Below are positions 5,204 through 7,706 of a stretch of 7,706 nt of DNA, piece after piece. Source of the DNA: Candidatus Omnitrophota bacterium. GTDB taxonomy: Bacteria; Omnitrophota; Gorgyraeia; Gygaellales; Profunditerraquicolaceae. Below the pieces are notes generated by a model, which worked only from the letters and a program-made list of their open reading frames with translations, did not search any database and was not told the DNA's origin. Each line of letters starts with the position of its first letter. Positions within the stretch are counted from its first letter, which is position 1. The translations under genes and the position numbers were made by a program. Location: positions 1 to 7,706 of the forward strand of contig JAQTNB010000050.1 of assembly GCA_028714055.1 (NCBI GenBank). The letters run 5' to 3'.

Positions 5204-6162
5204 GGGTCTTTCCCCTCTTTGAAGCTGAGGTAATGCAGGATGATGTCTTTGTGGTCAAAAGCAAAATTTATTTTTTCGATGCGGCCAAAAGGGACAACCT
5301 GGGCTGATTGCGCGTCATCGCCGGCTTTAAGCTCTCCCTTTCCTTTGGCATAAAACACCGTGCCCACGGTATGAAAGCGCGGGTCCCTCCCGAACATGGA
5401 ATAGGTGTGAAACTGCCTGGCGCCCTCCAATTCAAGGTTGGTCTCTTCCTTGACCTCCCTGGCGACCGCCTCTTCAAGGCTCTCCCCATAATCCACAAAA
5501 CCTCCGGGTAACGCCCAGCCAAAAGGAGGGTTACTCCTCTCCACGAGCACGACACCCGTGCCATCGGCGCCTGCAAGAGGCATTTCAATGATGGCATCCA
5601 CGGTCACGAACGGCCCCGCCTGGAGCTTCTGCGTGACATAATCCAGATACGCCAGGACCCCTTTGTTGAAGGCCGCGTAAGCCTCGTCGTCAAAAACGCA
5701 AAAGACGATCTCTTTAAGCGTATGCTCTTCGTTGCGCAGGTACTTGAGCACTTCCTGGGCCATGATCTTGGCGCTCGCAAGCAGCGGGAAGCCTCCGGTC
5801 CCGCACCCCAGCGCGGGAAAGGCAATGGAGGATATTTTGAGTTCCTGCGCGAGGTCCAGGCTGCTTCTGGCAGCTGCGCGGACCTTGGCTTCGTCGGTTT
5901 TAAAATCCATGCCCATGGTCGCCGCATGGATTATGTATCGCGCCTTCAGCGTTCCGGCTGAGGTATGGACGGCTTCGCCGATGCGGATAGGCCCCTGGCG
6001 CACTGCTTCCTCTTCAATACCGGCGCCCCCTTTTTTCCTGATGGCGCCGGCAACGCCCCCGCCCATTACGAGCTTATTGTTTGCGGCATTGACCAATGCC
6101 TCCACGACAAGCTCGGTTATATCCGCCTTAACTACTTTTATCTCCGCGCCCCTGATGATCAT
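5197..6162 (-). CDS. Macro domain fused to Nudix hydrolase (probable ADP-ribose processing)
   Basis: A 321-residue two-domain protein. Residues 1 to about 180 are a macro domain, an ADP-ribose-binding fold that often removes ADP-ribose or acetyl-ADP-ribose. They show ADIT (13-16), LVNAANNKLVMGGGVAGAI (23-41) and the phosphate loop FPALGCGTGGF (115-125). The MacroD-type catalytic Asp in GGGVDG is Ala38 here, as in Af1521-type domains. Residues about 185-310 are a Nudix hydrolase with the box at 221-243, G-x5-E-x7-REVKEE, only the last glycine being Asn242. The RDPRFHTVGTVFYAKG stretch resembles ADP-ribose pyrophosphatases. A logical inference is that the first domain frees or holds ADP-ribose and the second cuts it to AMP and ribose 5-phosphate. 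ATG at 6162 follows GGAGG by 9 bases. It lies 32 bases after the dUTPase gene and overlaps the lipoprotein gene by 7 bases. The fused open frame is uninterrupted. Confidence 0.93.
   Translation of the reverse strand: MIIRGAEIKVVKADITELVVEALVNAANNKLVMGGGVAGAIRKKGGAGIEEEAVRQGPIRIGEAVHTSAGTLKARYIIHAATMGMDFKTDEAKVRAAARSSLDLAQELKISSIAFPALGCGTGGFPLLASAKIMAQEVLKYLRNEEHTLKEIVFCVFDDEAYAAFNKGVLAYLDYVTQKLQAGPFVTVDAIIEMPLAGADGTGVVLVERSNPPFGWALPGGFVDYGESLEEAVAREVKEETNLELEGARQFHTYSMFGRDPRFHTVGTVFYAKGKGELKAGDDAQSAQVVPFGRIEKINFAFDHKDIILHYLSFKEGKDPF
5212..5217 (-). promoter_or_regulatory. Ribosome binding site supporting the ATT start
   Basis: GAGGGG on the minus strand, 8 bases before the ATT at 5203-5201. 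It lies inside the last codons of the macro-Nudix gene, as expected for overlapping coupled genes, and it supports initiation at this non-standard codon. Confidence 0.5.
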
Positions 6163-6171
6163 CGGGTTGAG

Positions 6172-6176
6172 CCTCC
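6172..6176 (-). promoter_or_regulatory. Ribosome binding site of the macro-Nudix gene
   Basis: GGAGG within AAAGGGAGGC on the minus strand, 9 bases before the ATG at 6162. The 32-base gap to the dUTPase stop holds nothing else I can identify: no terminator hairpin and no promoter. Confidence 0.6.
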
Positions 6177-6194
6177 CTTTAAAAACGCGTCCTT

Positions 6195-6704
6195 TTAGAG
6201 GTTCTGATAAATCCCTTTATAGGTCTTATGCGCTCCCGAGAGGCGCATAAAGACCAGCTGCACCACCCTGGCATTCTGTTTCAATTTAAGGCCCGCGGGG
6301 TTTTCCACCACAAGCAAAAATTCGCTCCTGCCGCAAAAGCCCGCGTCCCATACCCCGTTATGGCAAAAAACCCCCATGCGTAAAAGTGAGCTCCGGGGAA
6401 ACGCGATGGCAATACAATCCGGAGGCAGGCATACCGTTTCATTGGTCCTGACCTTATAGGCGCCTTTTTTCAGAGACCACCAGCCGGCAGTATCGCTCCC
6501 GCGGTTTTTTTTCGCTATAAGCTCTTTTTCCCGGGGGAGGACGCGCTCCTTGTTTGAAAAATCCAGTGCCCCGGACGAAGAAAAAGAAAATATGCTTCCC
6601 GCGGTCAGGTCAAAGCCGTTGGGGGTAAGCTGCGTATCCAGATGGATATAGCCGCTGATAAGGTTTTTTGCCTTGATCAGGCGCAGTAATTCTTTGGAAT
6701 TCAA
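6195..6704 (-). CDS. dut: dUTPase/dCTP-deaminase superfamily protein, probable dUTP diphosphatase
   Basis: A 169-residue protein (from a TTG start) of the dUTPase/dCTP deaminase fold, which keeps dUTP out of DNA and feeds dUMP to thymidylate synthesis. Visible motifs are TPNGFDLTAG (27-36), PRSSLLRMG (103-111), NGVWDAGFCGRSEF (116-129) and the C-terminal YKGIYQ (162-167). Asp120 matches the catalytic aspartate of dUTPases, while the glutamate used by E. coli dCTP deaminase (Glu138) aligns with a leucine. That favours dUTP hydrolysis over deamination; a bifunctional or other nucleotide role is possible. The start is uncertain: an ATG at 6725 adds seven residues but has no ribosome binding site, whereas the TTG at 6704 has AAGGA 6 bases upstream and puts the N-terminus where relatives begin. 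It follows the small membrane protein gene and precedes the macro-Nudix gene. Confidence 0.88.
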   Translation of the reverse strand: MNSKELLRLIKAKNLISGYIHLDTQLTPNGFDLTAGSIFSFSSSGALDFSNKERVLPREKELIAKKNRGSDTAGWWSLKKGAYKVRTNETVCLPPDCIAIAFPRSSLLRMGVFCHNGVWDAGFCGRSEFLLVVENPAGLKLKQNARVVQLVFMRLSGAHKTYKGIYQNL

Positions 6705-6710
6705 AGCGCA

Positions 6711-6715
6711 TCCTT
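6711..6715 (-). promoter_or_regulatory. Ribosome binding site favouring a TTG start for the dUTPase gene
   Basis: AAGGA on the minus strand, 6 bases before the TTG at 6704-6702. The competing ATG at 6725 shows no purine-rich site upstream, though it lies just 6 bases after the previous stop and could be reached by coupling. Confidence 0.5.
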
Positions 6716-6731
6716 GAGTTATCATAAGGGA

Positions 6732-6929
6732 TCAGAAACGTTTGACCTCTTCCCAGAAAAAAATAATGAACTTTCCCAATGCCCAGACAAAGAAAATCGC
6801 CAGGAGGCACACCAGGAGGACCCGCAACAGGACCCCCAGTATCAGGATCAGCGGGAAAAGCAACACCCCGAGCGCAAAGATCAGCGCGGCGGCGATCAAA
6901 AATACCAGGCCCACCAGAAACGCCTTCAT
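6732..6929 (-). CDS. Small two-helix membrane protein, function unknown
   Basis: A 65-residue, extremely hydrophobic protein that I do not recognise as a named family. Two likely membrane segments are seen, about residues 4-30 and 32-58, separated only by a short turn around Arg36. The tail EEVKRF is charged and probably faces the cytoplasm. Three facts argue that it is a real gene: a strong ribosome binding site (GAGGAGG, 4 bases before the ATG), a four-base ATGA overlap with the stop of the upstream HD-protein gene, and a position inside a tight operon. No catalytic or metal-binding residues are apparent. It could be a scaffold or a membrane-associated accessory, but nothing in the sequence points to one role. 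Confidence 0.75.
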   Translation of the reverse strand: MKAFLVGLVFLIAAALIFALGVLLFPLILILGVLLRVLLVCLLAIFFVWALGKFIIFFWEEVKRF

Positions 6930-7706
6930 ACGCCCTCCTCTTTTTTGCGCGCCTTAATTGCTTTGCGCGCGAATGCAAGCCCCCGTGCTTTATCCCTGAT
7001 CTTTCCGATCGCCTGCAGCTCGTCAAGCTCGGCCAAGACCTTGCCGAAAAGCGGAGAAGGAGACAAGCCGAGCGCGATCAGGTCGTCTCCCGTAACCAGC
7101 CGCGGGAGTTTTGTTTTGCGCTCGTCTTTCAGATATTGGCGCATCAGAGACCTGGCGACCTGTTCATGCTGCAGGCGCGAAGCGCGCGAGGTCAGCCTCC
7201 CCCGCGTTGCCCGCTGGTCTGCTATGGAAAGTATAAGCACGCTTAAGCCCTCCTGGGCGGTATCGCGAAAATACCTGAATTTCGCCCGCGGGCTTACCCT
7301 CGCGTTATCGGCAAGATACCCGGGGCGCAGATGCCAGAAGACCATTTTCTTAAGGGAATCTATCTCGTCATTTGAAAGCTTCAGCCGCCTGGACACATCT
7401 TCGGCGATCCGGGCACCGATGCGTTCGTGGCCGTGAAAGATGGTCTTGCCGCCTAAGCGCCTGCGCGCGGCGGGCTTGCCGACATCATGGAACAATGCCC
7501 CGAGCTTCATCAGGCTCCTGCGGCTGCGTTCCGCGCAGATATGCCGGTCAAGGTATCCTTGTATACGCTGATTTTTAAGTTCCTTGAAAACTTTTTCCAG
7601 CTGCTTGAGGGTCTCCAGGGTGTGCTTCCAGACATCTAAGTGATGATACGGCCCCTGGGAGAGTCCGCGCATCGGCCTGAACTCCGGGATAAGCGCATCA
7701 ATGACC
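6926..7706 (-). CDS. cca: CCA tRNA nucleotidyltransferase/poly(A) polymerase-like HD protein, partial
   Basis: The 259 visible residues are the C-terminal part of a protein that runs off the right edge; the frame is open to 7706, so an apparent ATG at 7672 is internal. They contain an HD phosphohydrolase domain: PYHHLDVWKHTLETL, LGALFHDVGKPAARR, FHGHERIG, and SIADQRATRG give the usual H, HD, H and D metal ligands. A C-terminal helical region includes GDDLIALGLSPSPLFGKVL, very like the tail of bacterial CCA-adding and poly(A) polymerase-type tRNA nucleotidyltransferases. The RPMRGLSQGPYHHLDVW opening is also typical of that group. Its role would be to build or repair the CCA end of tRNA; HD domains of this group can remove 2',3'-cyclic phosphates. 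The nucleotidyltransferase domain itself is not in the window, so a stand-alone HD hydrolase remains possible. Its stop overlaps the small membrane protein gene by 4 bases. Confidence 0.85.
   Translation of the reverse strand, partial: VIDALIPEFRPMRGLSQGPYHHLDVWKHTLETLKQLEKVFKELKNQRIQGYLDRHICAERSRRSLMKLGALFHDVGKPAARRRLGGKTIFHGHERIGARIAEDVSRRLKLSNDEIDSLKKMVFWHLRPGYLADNARVSPRAKFRYFRDTAQEGLSVLILSIADQRATRGRLTSRASRLQHEQVARSLMRQYLKDERKTKLPRLVTGDDLIALGLSPSPLFGKVLAELDELQAIGKIRDKARGLAFARKAIKARKKEEGV
6934..6940 (-). promoter_or_regulatory. Ribosome binding site of the small membrane protein gene
   Basis: GAGGAGG on the minus strand, inside the last codons of the HD-protein gene, 4 bases before the ATG at 6929. 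It supports a true small gene instead of a chance open frame. Confidence 0.65.

Noticed and set aside
5732..6250. Plus-strand open frame of 172 codons opposite the macro domain.
   Set aside because: It mirrors the macro-domain coding sequence; composition and absence of any recognisable domain mark it as a shadow.
6610..7026. Minus-strand 138-codon frame overlapping the small membrane protein.
   Set aside because: It overlaps three better-supported genes in another frame and shows no domain or ribosome binding site.
6714..7436. Plus-strand open frame of 240 codons opposite the HD protein and small membrane protein.
   Set aside because: The product is Gln/Lys- then Ser/Arg-rich with no domain, whereas the minus strand holds two genes joined by an ATGA overlap with ribosome binding sites.
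6926..7672. HD gene taken as complete with its start at ATG 7672.
   Set aside because: The frame continues without a stop to the window edge and the residues before this ATG (ALIPEFRP) match the family, so the ATG is internal.
1..7706. Mobile elements, CRISPR repeats, tRNA or rRNA genes, phage or defence genes.
   Set aside because: No repeats, transposase or integrase motifs, inverted-repeat ends or structured RNA sequences were seen; nearly every base is in a supported coding region.

Overview
The window reads as a compact, gene-dense piece of a bacterial chromosome (roughly 50-55% GC by eye) with almost no non-coding DNA. I see no rRNA or tRNA gene, insertion sequence, CRISPR array or prophage. 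Ten genes or gene parts are on the minus strand, in two head-to-tail runs, and one large helicase gene on the plus strand separates them. The mix suggests a free-living or candidate-phylum bacterium such as Omnitrophota or a relative: SpoVG outside an obvious endospore former, a Ski2-like RNA helicase, DUF3786, and near-leaderless genes at a divergent promoter. That placement is an inference with low confidence; no marker here settles taxonomy.

Right-hand minus-strand run (7706 down to 4778): the C-terminal part of a CCA/poly(A) tRNA nucleotidyltransferase-like HD protein, a 65-residue two-helix membrane protein, a dUTPase/dCTP-deaminase-fold protein, a fused macro-domain plus Nudix protein, and a DUF192 lipoprotein that appears to start at ATT. 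Four-base and seven-base overlaps or short gaps with internal ribosome binding sites indicate one operon. Its soluble enzymes share a nucleotide and ADP-ribose housekeeping flavour.

Centre (2904-4781, plus strand): a 625-residue Ski2/Mtr4-type DExH helicase. Its stop codon overlaps that of the converging lipoprotein gene. Its start lies only nine bases after a perfect TATAAT, so the message is predicted to be leaderless or nearly so.

Left-hand minus-strand run (2837 down to the left edge): a DUF3786 protein, a secreted thermonuclease-type nuclease, chorismate synthase (aroC), SpoVG, and shikimate kinase (aroK, cut by the window edge). The two shikimate-pathway enzymes flank spoVG and are probably co-transcribed from a promoter at about 2849-2877. 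That promoter also seems to yield an almost leaderless message.

The observations most worth following up are the macro-Nudix fusion, the ATT-start lipoprotein, the paired near-leaderless divergent promoters, and the short bacterial Ski2-like helicase. No clearly new multi-gene system (defence, mobile or biosynthetic) is visible.
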